64,000 nucleotides of DNA from CAWAND01 sp963727915 (GTDB lineage Bacteria > Chloroflexota > Anaerolineae > Anaerolineales > E44-bin32). Under the pieces are notes generated by a model. It did no database searches and had not been told where the DNA came from. It worked only from the letters and a program-made list of their open reading frames with translations. Each line of letters opens with the position of its first letter. Positions within the stretch are counted from its first letter, which is position 1. Below, one piece after another: positions 8,591-19,271 of this stretch. Where the stretch lies: NCBI GenBank assembly GCA_963727915.1, contig CAVSID010000001.1, positions 310,001 through 374,000 of the forward strand, given 5' to 3'. Both the position numbers and the translations under genes were made by a program.

Positions 8591-9986
8591 AGTTCGACAC
8601 GCAACGCGCCATGGCCCACATCCAAACGCTGGCCTCGCCAGAGTTCATGGGCCGCGAGACCGGGACTGTGGGCGCCCGGCGGGCCGCGGACTACATCGCC
8701 GCAGCAGATGCAGGCCATCGGATTGAGCCCTGCCGGCGACGGCAACAGCTTCATCCAGACGTTTCCGAGCACCCCGCTACCATGTGGTCGGCGTCCCAAG
8801 CTCGACGTGATCGGACCCGGACGGCAGCCTGCTGGAGCTCGCTTGTCTATCACCAGCAGTTCGTCGACCTGCCTGGGGATGTGAGCGGCACGGTGACAGG
8901 CCGAAGCGCCTATCGTAGGATTGGCGCTTGGGCCGGATCCCGGCGGCACGTCTTCCGATCCCTACGGCCTGAGAAACTACGAACTCTACGACCGCATCGC
9001 CATCGTCCGGAAGTCTGATCTCGATCGGTTCAACATCGGCGCCCTGGCGGCAACTCTGGTGGTGAGCTGACGATCCGCTGGATATCACCCGCCGCTATCC
9101 CTTGCCGCAGCGGCCCTTGATCTCCTATCACGGTGTGATCATCATGATGATCACCCCCCAGGTGGCCGACGATTTGCTGGCATCGGCGGGCAGCAGCCTG
9201 GCCGAACTGGGACAAACAGGCGGCCGATCTGCAGCCCGGCGCCATCGCCGTCACCGATCCGGGGGTAACCGTGCGCATGCAGATGAGCACCGCCAGCTTT
9301 GACCAGATCGACGAGCGAGGACTACTACAACGTCATCGGATTCATCGCCGGCACCGGCTCGAGCTTCTCACAGGCCGGTGGCGGTCTGGACAGCCAGGTG
9401 GTGATGGTTAGCGCCTACTACGACGGCGTGGGGACGTCACCGGATGGGATTCTCTACCCGGGCGCCAATGACAACGCCAGCGGGGTGGCCACGATGCTGG
9501 AGCTGGCCGGGCGCTCAAGAACTCCCCCTATGAGCCGAAGCGGACCGTGGTGTTCGTCGCCTGGGCAGGCGGCGAGCGGCGCGAGGGGCTTGAGCGTGGA
9601 CACCGTGATGAACGCCCATATTGGGTTCGACCAACTGACCGTGGAGGACGTCATCGAACTCAGCGGTGTAGGGGCCGGCGATGGATCGTCGATGGTATTG
9701 GGACAGGACAGCAGCTACCGCCTGGTCCAACTCTTCCAGTCGGCTGCCGACCGGCTGGGCTACCCAAGCACGACCCGCGGCCGCGGCCCCCATTACGGCT
9801 TGCCGATCTTGCCCGGATTTGGCGGCCGGGAGGGATTGAGCCTGGACATCAGCTGGGACGGATCGGACCGCCTGGCCCACACGCCGCAGGACAACCTTCG
9901 AGGGCATCGATCCGCAGAAGGTCCAACAAGTCGGCCAGACGACACTGCTCGGCCTGACGGTGCTGACTCGGGAGACCAACTACTGA
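8591..9986 (+). pseudogene. M28 peptidase-like domain, multiple frameshifts
   Basis: Zinc-aminopeptidase-like (M28) domain with a PA-type insert, split over all three frames at several points between about 8690 and 9900. Recognisable pieces in order: AHIQTLASPEFMGRETGTVG, QQMQAIGL, YYNVIGFIAGTG, VVMVSAYYDG, PGANDNASGVATMLELAG, VVFVAWAGGERREGL, LAHTPQDN and a terminal LTVLTRETNY before TGA 9984-9986. Several catalytic positions look changed: the metal-binding His of 'SAHYD' is Tyr, and the usual Glu-Glu is Gly-Glu. An inactive, ligand-binding domain is therefore possible. Whether it is a separate gene or the C-terminus of the permease chain cannot be decided from this sequence. Confidence 0.6.
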
Positions 9987-10026
9987 GCCGGCCCACCGAG
10001 GACGTCTCGACGACCCGCGACTCAGT

Positions 10027-10044
10027 TTGTGACGTTTTTCACAA
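10027..10044. promoter_or_regulatory. Palindrome TTGTGA-N6-TCACAA (copy 1)
   Basis: Perfect copy with spacer CGTTTT, in the gap between two convergent genes (ends at 9986 and 10198). The core TGTGA-N6-TCACA equals the binding consensus of E. coli CRP-family regulators. Confidence 0.6.
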
Positions 10045-10197
10045 ATCTCCGATCCACTAAACGGCCCGCCTGTCCCTGCCGACATCGGGGCCGATAGCCG
10101 GCCCGTAGGGCCAGCCTCGGTAGATGATGCCGCGGGCCCCACGCCGTCCGGCGTGGGGCCCGATCGCCTTGGCTGCGGCCCAGGCGGAGTCAGTCCG

Positions 10198-10900
10198 TCA
10201 ACTGCGGGTGGCGACGAAGTCCAACTGAAGCAGCACCGTCTCCTGGACATCGGCCACCTGGGGAACACTGGGGATGTTCAGGTCGAAATCCGCCCGGGGC
10301 ACGCTCACCGACAGCGAGCCCTGGATTTCGTCGGCACTGGCGGCCGTCACCTGGCCCTGGAACGTGACCGATTGGGTGACGCCGTGCAGGGTCAAATCGC
10401 CGGTCACGGACACATCGTAGGGCGTCCCGACCTCAGCCTTCCCCGGCAAGCCGTCGACGGACGTCGGCTGGAAGGTCACGGTTGCGTTGTCAGGGTTGTT
10501 GGTCTGCAAGATGAAGCGACGGATCGCCCCATTGCGGCGGTCGTCGTCGGTCACAAAGGAATCGGCGTTGATCTCAACCGCAGCGTACTGCGCGCCCGCC
10601 GGATCGCTCGAAATCCAGGCTGAATGAGCCCTGTAGATCATGGGTTGTCCCAACGACGGTGTTGGGCTTTCCCAACAAGACCTCGTTGATAGTGAAGCTG
10701 GCCGTGGTCTGGTCGGGCACAAGTTGGTAGGTGGCGCCTCCCGCTCCCGGAACCCGAGCCTGCAGGCTGCTGTCGGTGCGGCCGTCGACAGCCGGGGCTT
10801 CGGCCGGTGCGGAGGAATCGGCGGTTGGGGCGGACGCGCTGCCGCAGCCGGTCAGCAAAAGGGCCATCAGCATCGGCAAAATGGCCAATCGGCGAATCAT
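10198..10900 (-). CDS. YceI-like lipoprotein, one frameshift
   Basis: Exported lipoprotein with a YceI-type lipid-binding beta-barrel. ATG 10900 follows GGAGGGAG. The signal peptide ends with a lipobox (LLLTGC) at about residue 19. The YceI fold follows: TYQLVPDQTTASFTINEVL, then after a frameshift near 10610, AQYAAVEINADSFVTDDDRR, YDVSVTGDLTLHGVTQSVTF and ADFDLNIPSVPQVAD. YceI proteins bind isoprenoid-like lipids in the periplasm or cell envelope; the ligand here is unknown. It stands alone between convergent and same-strand neighbours. Confidence 0.85.
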
Positions 10901-10983
10901 AATCTCCCTCCGTGGGTTGAGTCGTTCGTCTGTGCCGGTTGCCAAAATCCAAGTTAGCTTACCGGCCGGTGCTTCGGTCCGTA

Positions 10984-12730
10984 TTAACTACGTATGAAGA
11001 CATTGTTTGGATCGGTTGGCGGATCGTCAATCGCCGGACGACCGCCTTGGGCGCATGGCTCTGCCTGCCAGGCAGGCTCTTTGCGATTGGGGATCAACAG
11101 CGAGCTTACCGCGCCCAGCAGCACGAAGATGGAGGCGGTCTCGGCCGCCCGCCGGACTCCGGCGCTGATGGCATCGGCGAAGATCATCCCAACCGTTTGG
11201 CCGACGGGTGTCTGCGCCATCCCGGGCGGGAGCTGTGGCTGCTGGCCGGAGAGGCCGCCTTCGAAGGCCTGGGCAACTTGCGCCTTGACCGCCGGAGGGA
11301 TAGTGGTGCTCGTCGCCAAATCCGCCTGTGCCGTGGCAGAGATCTGATTGGCCAAGGACGGCGCCCAGGATGGCCACGCCGATGGCCGCACCCACCTGCC
11401 GTACTGTGTTGTTGGCCCCCGAACCCACGCCGCTCTTCTCCGGGGGGATGTCGCTGAGGGTGGTGTTGGTCAGCTGGGAGATCGTCAGCCCGACCCCGGC
11501 ACCGTAGAGGAAGAAAGTCGGGATGAACGTCGGAATGGCAGTGTCGGGCTGGATCAGCTGCGCCGTGGAGAAGATGCTCACGGCCTCCAGCAGCATACCG
11601 CTGGTCACGACCCATTTGGGGCCGATGCGGCTCGAAAGCCAGCCTGCCATGGGCGCCACGATGAAGTTGGCGACGGCGAACGGCAGGAAGACCAGGCCGG
11701 CCTGAAACGCTGTCAGCCCGCGGCCGATCTGCAGGTAGATCGTCATCACAAAGAACAGGCCGAACTCGCCCAAGGCGACGATCAGCACCGTCATCAGCCC
11801 GTACCGGAATCCCGGTGAAACGCAGCAGGCTGAAGTCGAACAGCGGCTCGCGACCGTCCGCGCCCTCGCTTGAGTTCGTAGGCGACGAAAGCCGGCCAGA
11901 GCCGGCGACGCCGATTCCAAACATGACCGGGGTGATGGCCAGGCCATCAAGCGGCCAACTCAGCCCGCCCAGGGTGAACGTCTGGCGTGGGGCCCACCAG
12001 CCATAGGTCTGGCCTTCGATGAGTCCAAAGACGACGGCGCCCAGACCCAAGCGAAGCCAGGGCGATGCCCAGACAGATCCACTTGGCGTCGGGACGTCGG
12101 TGTCGAGGGACTCACGCACATAGCGCAAGCTGCCCGCCACGGCCAGGATGCCGATCGGCAGATTGATCAGGAACGCCCAACGCCAGCTGATAAAGGTCGT
12201 CAGGAACCCACCCAGGAGAGGCCCAATGGCCCCGGCCGCGGCTGCCGTCCCGCCCCAAATTCCGAAGGCAATTCCCCGGCTGCGCCCGCGGAATGTGGAA
12301 GAGACGATGGACAGCGTGGAGGGCGAAACCGTGGCAGCGCCCACGGCCTGGACGAAGCGGCCAACAAGCACCCAGTCGATCGAGGGCGCCGCACCCACCA
12401 GGAGCGAGCCGGCCACGAAGATGCCCAAGCCCGAGGTTGAACATGCCGGCGCCGACCATAGGTGTCGCCAAGCTTCCCGAACGTGATGATCAGGGCGGCG
12501 TAGACGAGGGCGTACAGTGCGCTGACCCATTCCACGCTCTGCAGCGAGGCGCCGAAATCGAACTGCATGGCGGGGATGGTCACATTGACGATCGTGACGT
12601 CGATGATCACGATCATCAGCGCCATGCTCATGACAAACAGCGTGATCCACTGGGCCCGAGTGGGCTGGTCGCTCACGAGTTGGCGGACGGCTTGCGAGCC
12701 GTCTTGGCTCATTTGGTTGGAACCTGACAT
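10984..12730 (-). pseudogene. DHA2-type MFS drug exporter, several frameshifts
   Basis: Fourteen-helix major facilitator pump of the EmrB/QacA (DHA2) family. The ATG at 12730 starts a protein with helix 1 (WITLFVMSMALMIVIIDVTI) carrying the DxTIVNV motif, followed by WVSALYALVYAALIITFG and a motif-A loop (KLGDTYGRRR). The frame then changes near 12440, again near 11820 and near 11355. Conserved pieces continue across all three frames (RFVQAVGAATVSPS, ISWRWAFLINLPIG, GVGSGANNTVRQVGAAIGVA, MIFADAISAGVRRA) to a stop at 10984. Likely a functional gene obscured by indels, although decay cannot be excluded. Confidence 0.75.
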
Positions 12731-12852
12731 GTCGTCTGTTGCACCAGAAAAAGGAGCCGCGCGAGACGGACTCTCGGCGGCCTCCGGCGAAGCTCAACGG
12801 TAACAGAGCGCCCGAGGGGCGTCAAGGGCGACGGTCTATCCGCCTCGAGTGA

Positions 12853-14139
12853 TCAATCGAGGTTGTAGCTGAAGCGAGGAATGGCCAGGGCAAACGCTAG
12901 CAGGGAGAACGCCAGGAGCACCAGCAGCTGCAGCCAGATATCGGCCAGCGTTCCGTTTTGATAGGTCAGCTTGGTGAAGGCCTCCATCGCCCAGGCGACG
13001 GGTGAAACGTGCCCTGCGACCTGCATGAACCGGGGAGAGATCTCGAGCGGCCACCATGCGCCGCCCAATGGCGCCAGGGTCAGGGTAAGCAGAAGAGCCA
13101 GCCCACTGGCTTGCGCCGGGTTATTCAACCGTGAGCCGAGCGCAAAAGACAAAGCGGTCACGGACAGCGTGTAGGCGATCACAATCAGGATCAGCGCCAG
13201 GGGATCCCTCCCGAAATCCATCCCCAGCAGAGCGCCCACAACGAACACAACCCCGAATTGGATAATGCCCAGCGCGAAACGGGCAAGCACCTTCCCGGCC
13301 AGCAGCGTCGCCCGCGAGATGGGCATCATCCCCAGCCGCTGCATCGTCCCCTGCTGCTTCTCGACGATCAGCGCCGCCATGCCACCGAAAACGGTCATCA
13401 GGACAAACATCGTGCCCATGCCCGGAACGGATTGGCCCAGCCCTTGCTGCAGGCTTTCGGTCAGATCGGCGCCCTCCGGCTGACCCGACAGCTGGAAGGT
13501 GACGTGGATGGGGTTGGTGTCCCACATATCCAACGCCTTCTGATAGATCGCCTGACCCATGGAAGGGTCCTCGATCAGCGCGTGGCCACCCTGGGCGATC
13601 CTGTCCACCACGGTGAGTCCCACGCTGGCAGCAGCCGCCGCACTGTTGACCTGGCTGACAGCCGCCTCCACTGCCTGCTGCGCCGCCTGAGCGGCGCCAA
13701 ACGCCTGGGCGGTCCTGAAGGTCACCGATGTCGGGCGGCGCGTTCGCAGGGCAGCGCCGAATCCCTTGGGGAGTTCGAGCACGGCCAGGGACACGCCATT
13801 GGCGACCCGGTCCAAAGCAGCCGCCTCGTCGAGCGATGCCTGTTCGCCGAGTTGACAGATGTCCTGGGTATCGTTGTCCATCGGGCAAAGCGTCAGACCG
13901 GGGTTGGCCTCACGCACGCCATCCAGGAACGCCGCCGTTGCCCGGCTGGCGTCAAGATCGATGACGTCCAGCCTGCGTACGGGCGAGCCGCCACCGAAGG
14001 CTCCGCCCGTAACCAAGGCGATGACGACCGTCATGACCGCCGGGGTCAGCAACAAACTGGGCAGATTCGAACGGTCGGAGAGAAAGACGCGCAGGTCCTG
14101 CCAAACGATCGCCAAGATTTTGGTCAGGCTGCCCGTCAC
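12853..14139 (-). CDS. ABC-2 type transporter permease
   Basis: Exporter permease of 428 residues, YhgE/DrrB-like with a large extracytoplasmic loop. There is one membrane helix at about 28-47, an extracellular region to about 235, then five helices (TMFVLMTVFGGMAALIVEKQ, FALGIIQFGVVFVVGALLG and others). The loop contains a Cys pair (about 85 and 95). The ATG overlaps the stop of the upstream permease (ATGA, 14136-14139), so the two are translationally coupled partners in one heterodimeric exporter with the ATPase at 15563-16565. Substrate unknown; drugs or lipids are usual. Confidence 0.88.
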   Translation of the reverse strand: MTGSLTKILAIVWQDLRVFLSDRSNLPSLLLTPAVMTVVIALVTGGAFGGGSPVRRLDVIDLDASRATAAFLDGVREANPGLTLCPMDNDTQDICQLGEQASLDEAAALDRVANGVSLAVLELPKGFGAALRTRRPTSVTFRTAQAFGAAQAAQQAVEAAVSQVNSAAAAASVGLTVVDRIAQGGHALIEDPSMGQAIYQKALDMWDTNPIHVTFQLSGQPEGADLTESLQQGLGQSVPGMGTMFVLMTVFGGMAALIVEKQQGTMQRLGMMPISRATLLAGKVLARFALGIIQFGVVFVVGALLGMDFGRDPLALILIVIAYTLSVTALSFALGSRLNNPAQASGLALLLTLTLAPLGGAWWPLEISPRFMQVAGHVSPVAWAMEAFTKLTYQNGTLADIWLQLLVLLAFSLLAFALAIPRFSYNLD

Positions 14140-15561
14140 GCCTCGAATCTCCGGTTGAACAAGGTCAGCCCGATGACAAACATGAGTATGCCCTGGCCAA
14201 ACAGCATCAGTAGATTCGTGGTCACATCGCCGTGTCCGGCGGCCAGCCGGTCAAAAGCGTCCCGACCCCAGTAGATGATCGAGAACCCCGACACGGACGG
14301 CGGCAGCTGGAACCCGAACCCGCCGCCAAGCACACCCAGACCGATGTTGAGCACCGATCCGACCACATTGGCTTGTTCGATCCCCTTGAGGACCCCGGCC
14401 AAGAGCATGCCCAGCCCCGAGACCGCCACGCCAGCCGCCAAGATCGTCAGGCCAAGCAGCAGCCAGTTGGTCCCCCAGATCAATGTCAGCCGACCCTCGA
14501 TCAGACTTCCCACGGCCGTCAGTGCGACCACCAACACGACCATCTGGAACAACACGCTAGCAAGGACACCGACCAGCTTGCCGCCCAAGATGGCCCAGCG
14601 AGGCGTAGGCGAACTGAGCATCCTTTGCAGCGTCCAGTTCTTGCGCTCTTCGTACATGCTCGAGAATGCCGGACTGCCCAGTGAACAGCGCGAAGAACAT
14701 CGCCTGCGCCGAACCAAAGGTCACAAGCAGCGCCCCGGACTGCCCCGTCTGCGCCGCCCGGATGGGCTGGTCCACCAGGTCCACCAGATCGCCGGAGGGC
14801 ATGAAGGCACAAGCGAACAAGGCGCCCATGTCCTGGCTGGAGGCGGAACGCAAGACATCAGGGTGGCGCACAGCCAGCTGGCTCAAGGTGGCTCCAATGG
14901 CGATGTCACCGCTGACCATCTGGCTCACGATGCCTTCGACCACGCTGCGGACGATGCCCGCCGAGAGGCCGTCACCCTGGTTGCCGTAGACGGCGACATG
15001 CACCGTTGGCGCAAGCCGGGTCGGGTTGGTGAGATCCGTCAGGCTTGCCGAGAAGCCGGGCGGGATGATGACGGCTGCGGTGTAGATACCCTTGTCGACA
15101 GCAGCCCGGGCGGCCCGATCCAAAGCCTCCGACGCCGCGGCGGCAGGCGGAGCGGGGGGAATAGTCCCGGCATCGATTAGGCGCTGGGCAGCAGCAGCGT
15201 CGAACGCCGTGCCGCTGATCAGCTCTCCGATGGTCATCCCCCCGCCGTTCGTGCTCTCCGGCGAAGCCGTCGGCTGCGGGCAAGTGGCCCCCTTGGGGAC
15301 GCTGTTCGACGGGATCTCCCCTTCGGTGAGCATCTTGGACATCACGTCGCCGAATGCCACGCCGTATAGGCTGGCCCGGTCGTGGTTGACCACAGCCACG
15401 GGAATGCCGCGAATCGGGCTTCCTCCTCGGGCGATATTGCCAAACGCCAGCCCGATGATGCTCGAAATGGCCAGGGGAGCCGCCAACATGAGCAACAGCA
15501 GGTTGCGGTCGGTAAAGCGGGTGATGAGTTCCTTCCAGGCGATGATCCAGAGCTTGGTCAT
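14136..15561 (-). CDS. ABC-2 type transporter permease, one frameshift
   Basis: Partner permease of the gene just downstream, same architecture. ATG 15561 gives a first helix (LLLMLAAPLAISSIIGLAFG), a large extracytoplasmic domain, then AQAMFFALFTG. After a frameshift near 14675 the other frame continues (SMYEERKNWTLQRMLSSPTP, LVGVLASVLFQMVVLVVALT) with the remaining helices. The EERKxxTLxRxxxxP loop is characteristic of ABC-2 exporters. It is followed by a 4-base overlap with the second permease and preceded by the ATPase gene, which ends at 15563. Confidence 0.85.
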
Positions 15562-15562
15562 G

Positions 15563-16565
15563 TCAATCCCGCAGAGCCCGACCGGTCAACTTCAGAAACA
15601 CCGCCTCAAGATCCGGCTCACGGATTTCTACGGATTGAATGCTTCCCCCCGCCGCTTCCACCAGGTGCAAGACGCCGGGCAGGGCTTTGCGTCCTCGCCG
15701 GGCGGTCACGGTCAACAGACCGCTGGTGTTGGTCTTGTCGTCCCCGGCCTCGCCAGGCGGGTCGAAAAGAGCACCCGTGACGCCTTCGACTTCCGCTCGA
15801 ATCTGGTCCAATAGCCCCTGGTCCACCTTCCAATCGCCGACCTTGAACACCAGTCGATCTTCCTCGCCGACCTGTTGGATCAGCTCACCCTGTTCGCCAA
15901 GGGCGATGATCTCCCCGTGATCGATGATCCCCACCCGGTCGCTCAACTCTTGGGCTTCTTCCATGAGATGCGTGGTGTAAAGCACCGTCATGCCGCGCTG
16001 ATCGCGCAGCAGTTTGACCGTGTCCAGAATGCGGCGCCGGCTCTGAGGATCGATGCCCACCGTCGGTTCATCCATGTAGACGACCTGCGGATCATGCAAA
16101 AGGCCAGCGGCGATGTTCACCCGCCGTTTCATACCCCCCGAATATGTCGAAAGCCGCTCCTTCTGACGGTCGGTCAGCTCGATGAACTCGAGCGCCTCAT
16201 CTACCCGCTGCGTCAGGTCGCCCGCCGCCTAATCCATACATGCGGCCGAAGAACTCGAGGTTCTGGCGGGCGCTCAAATTCGGATAGAGCGCAATTTCCT
16301 GCGGCACCACGCCCAAAAGCCGCTTGGCCGCCAGCGGTTCCCGGGTGATTGAGTGCCCACCGATGAAGGCATCGCCCCGGGTCGGCTCAATCAAGCCGCT
16401 GATCATAGAGATGGTGGTGGTCTTGCCGGCGCCGTTGGGTCCAAGCAGGCTGAAGATTTCACCCTTATTGATCTGCAGATCAATGCCTTTGACAGCCTCG
16501 ATCTCGGCGCCGTGATCGCCGGGAAAAGTCTTGGCCAGATCTCTGGTTTCCACCATCACGTCCAT
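15563..16565 (-). CDS. ABC transporter ATP-binding protein, one frameshift
   Basis: ATPase of the ABC-2 exporter encoded downstream. The N-terminal half (start at 16565) has Walker A GPNGAGKTT at about residues 43-51 and Q-loop GVVPQEIALYPNLSARQNLE. After a frameshift near 16220 come the signature (STYSGGMKRRVNIAAGLLHD), Walker B (VVYMDEPTVGIDP), H-loop (LYTTHLMEEAQELSDRVGI) and a C-terminal domain of about 80 residues. The indel separates Walker A from the signature, so the protein would be dead if the frameshift were real. The rest is intact, which argues for sequence error. Confidence 0.85.
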
Positions 16566-16708
16566 ATCAAGCTCCGCAGTTCGGGGGCGCAGATCGTCGG
16601 CAGCGATTCTAGCACCAACGCCGGTCCGGATTGCGTGAGCGGAGACGTGGAGTTGTGCGAGAATGGATGTCGGATTCGGATCTCAATTCCACATTCTGGA
16701 GCGAAGGC

Positions 16709-17689
16709 ATGCCATCGGCGGTGATCGCCTGCCGCGATCTCGCAAAATCGTACCAGGTCTCACAGCGGCAAGCGGGTGCCCTGGCAGCCCTGAGGAGCCT
16801 GGTCCGCCGGAAGACCGAGGCCATCCGGGCAGTGGACGGCATCTCCTTCGACATCGGGCGGGGGGAAATCGTCGGCTTCTTGGGGCCCAACGGGGCGGGA
16901 AAGACGACCACCCTCAAGATGCTCTCTGGGTTGATACATCCATCAGACGGAGAGCTGAATGTGCTGGGCTTTACGCCCTGGAAGCGTCACTCCGAATTCC
17001 TGCGCCAGATCACCCTAGTGATGGGGCAGCGCAATCAATTGGTATGGGACATTCCGGCGATCGATACTTTCGAGCTCAACCGCGCCGTCTATCGGTTGGA
17101 CAGCGAGCTGTATCGGCGAACCTTGGAGGAACTGACCGTTTTGCTCGAACTCGGGCCCCTGATCCACAAGCCCGTTCGAAACTTGTCACTCGGCGAACGC
17201 ATGAAATGTGAAATCGCGGCTGCCCTGCTCCACCGACCGCAGGCCGTCTTCCTTGACGAACCAACGATCGGTCTTGATGTCACCATGCAGCGTCGCATCC
17301 GCACCTTTATCGGAGAGTACAGTCAAAAGGCCGGGGCCACGGTCATGCTGACCAGCCACTACATGGCAGACGTGGAAGCCCTGTGCCGACGGGTGATCGT
17401 CATCCACCACGGTCACTTGCTCTACGATGGCGATCTATCTCGCCTCGTGAAGCAGTTCACCCGCTACAAGACGATCGTCGTCCAGCTAGAGACTTGCCCC
17501 GAGCATCCGGAGGTCTATGGCGACGTTGTCTCATGCACCGATGGCAGTCTTACCCTTCGCGTCCCCAAGGACCAAACCCCCATCGTCACCGGCCGGCTTC
17601 TGTCCGACTTGCATGTGATCGATCTGACGGTTGAGGATCCGCCCATCGAAGAGGTCATCGAGCACGTGTTTGAGGGGGAAAGTGTTTGA
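16709..17689 (+). CDS. ABC transporter ATP-binding protein (COG4586-type)
   Basis: ATPase of a second ABC-2 exporter, divergent from the first. ATG 16709 (MPSAVIACRDLAKSYQV) follows GGAG and matches the usual family start; upstream ATGs in frame add residues unlike the family. Walker A GPNGAGKTT, signature-like NLSLGERMKCEIAAALLHRP, Walker B VFLDEPTIGLDV and H-loop MLTSHYMADVEAL are present. An insert (RSLVRRKTEAIRAVDG) before Walker A is typical of the COG4586 group. The stop overlaps the TTG start of the first permease. Confidence 0.93.
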   Translation: MPSAVIACRDLAKSYQVSQRQAGALAALRSLVRRKTEAIRAVDGISFDIGRGEIVGFLGPNGAGKTTTLKMLSGLIHPSDGELNVLGFTPWKRHSEFLRQITLVMGQRNQLVWDIPAIDTFELNRAVYRLDSELYRRTLEELTVLLELGPLIHKPVRNLSLGERMKCEIAAALLHRPQAVFLDEPTIGLDVTMQRRIRTFIGEYSQKAGATVMLTSHYMADVEALCRRVIVIHHGHLLYDGDLSRLVKQFTRYKTIVVQLETCPEHPEVYGDVVSCTDGSLTLRVPKDQTPIVTGRLLSDLHVIDLTVEDPPIEEVIEHVFEGESV

Positions 17690-18489
17690 GCGGGCTGCTG
17701 GGGCTTTATCGGCAGCAGTTCAAGACCACCCTGGCGATGCAGGTGCAATACCGCGCCTCGCTGGTCATCTGGCTGATTGGCGACATCCTCGAACCGGTTA
17801 TTTATCTTGTCGTCTGGTCAGTGGTTGCCCGCTCGCAGGGCGGTGCCGTCGGAGGCTTCAGCGTCAGCGGATTCGCTGCCTACTACATCGCCCTGATGCT
17901 CATCAACCACATCACCTACACCTGGATCATGTATGAGTACGAATACAGGGTCAGGCAGGGCAGCCTGTCTTTCGCCTTGCTGCGTCCGGTCCATCCCATC
18001 CATTCCGACATCGCCGATAATCTATCATCGAAGCTGATCACGATGCCGGGGCTGCTTCTGGTGGCGGTCATCCTGGCCCTGCTTTTCCGGCCCACTTGGC
18101 AGCCCTTGGCATGGTCGCTGGTGCTGGCCGCCCCTGCACTGGTTCTGGCCTTCATCATCCGATTCATGGTGGAGTGGGGGCTGGCCCTGGCTGCGTTCTG
18201 GACCACGCGCGTCAGTGCTTTCAACCAAGCCTATTTCGTCGGCCTGCTGTTTCTCTCGGGCCAAATGGCACCCATCAGCCTGCTGCCGCCTTGGGTGCAG
18301 ACTCTGACCGCTGTCTTGCCTTTCCGGTGGATGGTCAGTTTCCCGGTCGAGCTCATCCTTGGCCGGCTATCGGCCCGAGAAGCCGCCCTCGGGCTGGGAG
18401 TGCAGGCCGTGTGGGCCGTTGCAGCTGTCCTGCTTGCGCGTTGGCTCTGGCGGGTTGGCGTGCGGCAGTACTCGGCAGTCGGCGGATGA
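17686..18489 (+). CDS. ABC-2 family permease (COG4587-type)
   Basis: Inner-membrane subunit of 267 residues with six predicted helices and no large external loop. TTG at 17686 overlaps the ATPase stop (TTGA). The features YEYEYRVRQGSLSFALLRPVHP and LPFRWMVSFPVELILGRLS match the ABC-2 subfamily that occurs as ATPase plus two dissimilar permeases. Its stop overlaps the ATG of the next permease. Substrate unknown. Confidence 0.9.
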   Translation: MSGLLGLYRQQFKTTLAMQVQYRASLVIWLIGDILEPVIYLVVWSVVARSQGGAVGGFSVSGFAAYYIALMLINHITYTWIMYEYEYRVRQGSLSFALLRPVHPIHSDIADNLSSKLITMPGLLLVAVILALLFRPTWQPLAWSLVLAAPALVLAFIIRFMVEWGLALAAFWTTRVSAFNQAYFVGLLFLSGQMAPISLLPPWVQTLTAVLPFRWMVSFPVELILGRLSAREAALGLGVQAVWAVAAVLLARWLWRVGVRQYSAVGG

Positions 18490-19271
18490 CAGCCTTCAGG
18501 CTATTTCTGATCTACCTACGTATGGGCCTGATCCGCGAGCTGGCCTACCGTGTCAACTTTTTCATCCACCTCTTCCAATCCCTGCTCGAACTCGGGACAT
18601 CCTTGGCCGGACTGGCGGTGGTGTTCACCTACGCCGACAACCTGGGCGGTTGGCTTCCCGACGAGATCCTAGCCCTTCTGGGCGTCTTCTTCCTCGTCGG
18701 GGGGGCTATCAGCCTTGTGATCCAGCCAAGCATGCAGGCCCTTATCGAAGCCGTACGTGACGGGGGTCTGGATTTCACCCTGACCAAACCTGAGGATTCC
18801 CAACTCCTGGTCAGCCTGCAGGGCGTCGACCTATGGGGATTGATCGACCTGAGCCTGGGGGCGATCGTGCTGGTGGTGGCATTGACACGGCTGGGGGAGA
18901 GGGTGGGGCCGCTTGAAGCCCTGACTTTTGGCGGCATGCTGGTGTCAGGCGTGGTGATCGTCTACGCCTTCTGGTTGATTCTGGCGACTCTCGCTTTCTG
19001 GTTCGTGCGCGTCGAGAACATCCTGGTCATCTTCCAGAGTGTGTACGAGGCTGGGCGTTGGCCAGTCAGCCTCTATCCCGGCTGGCTGCGCTACGGCCTG
19101 ACTTTCCTGATTCCGGTGGCCTTCGCCACCACCATTCCCGCCGAGGCCTTGACCGGGCGTCTGACGCAGTCGTCGACCCTGGAGGCGATGGCACTTGCCG
19201 TCGCCCTTCTTCTCTTGTCGCGGCTCGTGTGGCGGGCCGGATTGCGCCGCTATTCGGGAGCATCAGCCTGA
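18486..19271 (+). CDS. ABC-2 family permease (COG3694-type)
   Basis: Second permease of the exporter, 261 residues and six helices. ATG 18486 overlaps the previous stop (ATGA). Family features are GGLDFTLTKPEDSQLLVS, RPVSLYPGWLRYGLTF-like SLYPGWLRYGLTFLIPVAFA and a terminal RLVWRAGLRRYSGASA. The order ATPase, COG4587-type, COG3694-type is the usual operon for this exporter class. Confidence 0.9.
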   Translation: MTAFRLFLIYLRMGLIRELAYRVNFFIHLFQSLLELGTSLAGLAVVFTYADNLGGWLPDEILALLGVFFLVGGAISLVIQPSMQALIEAVRDGGLDFTLTKPEDSQLLVSLQGVDLWGLIDLSLGAIVLVVALTRLGERVGPLEALTFGGMLVSGVVIVYAFWLILATLAFWFVRVENILVIFQSVYEAGRWPVSLYPGWLRYGLTFLIPVAFATTIPAEALTGRLTQSSTLEAMALAVALLLLSRLVWRAGLRRYSGASA

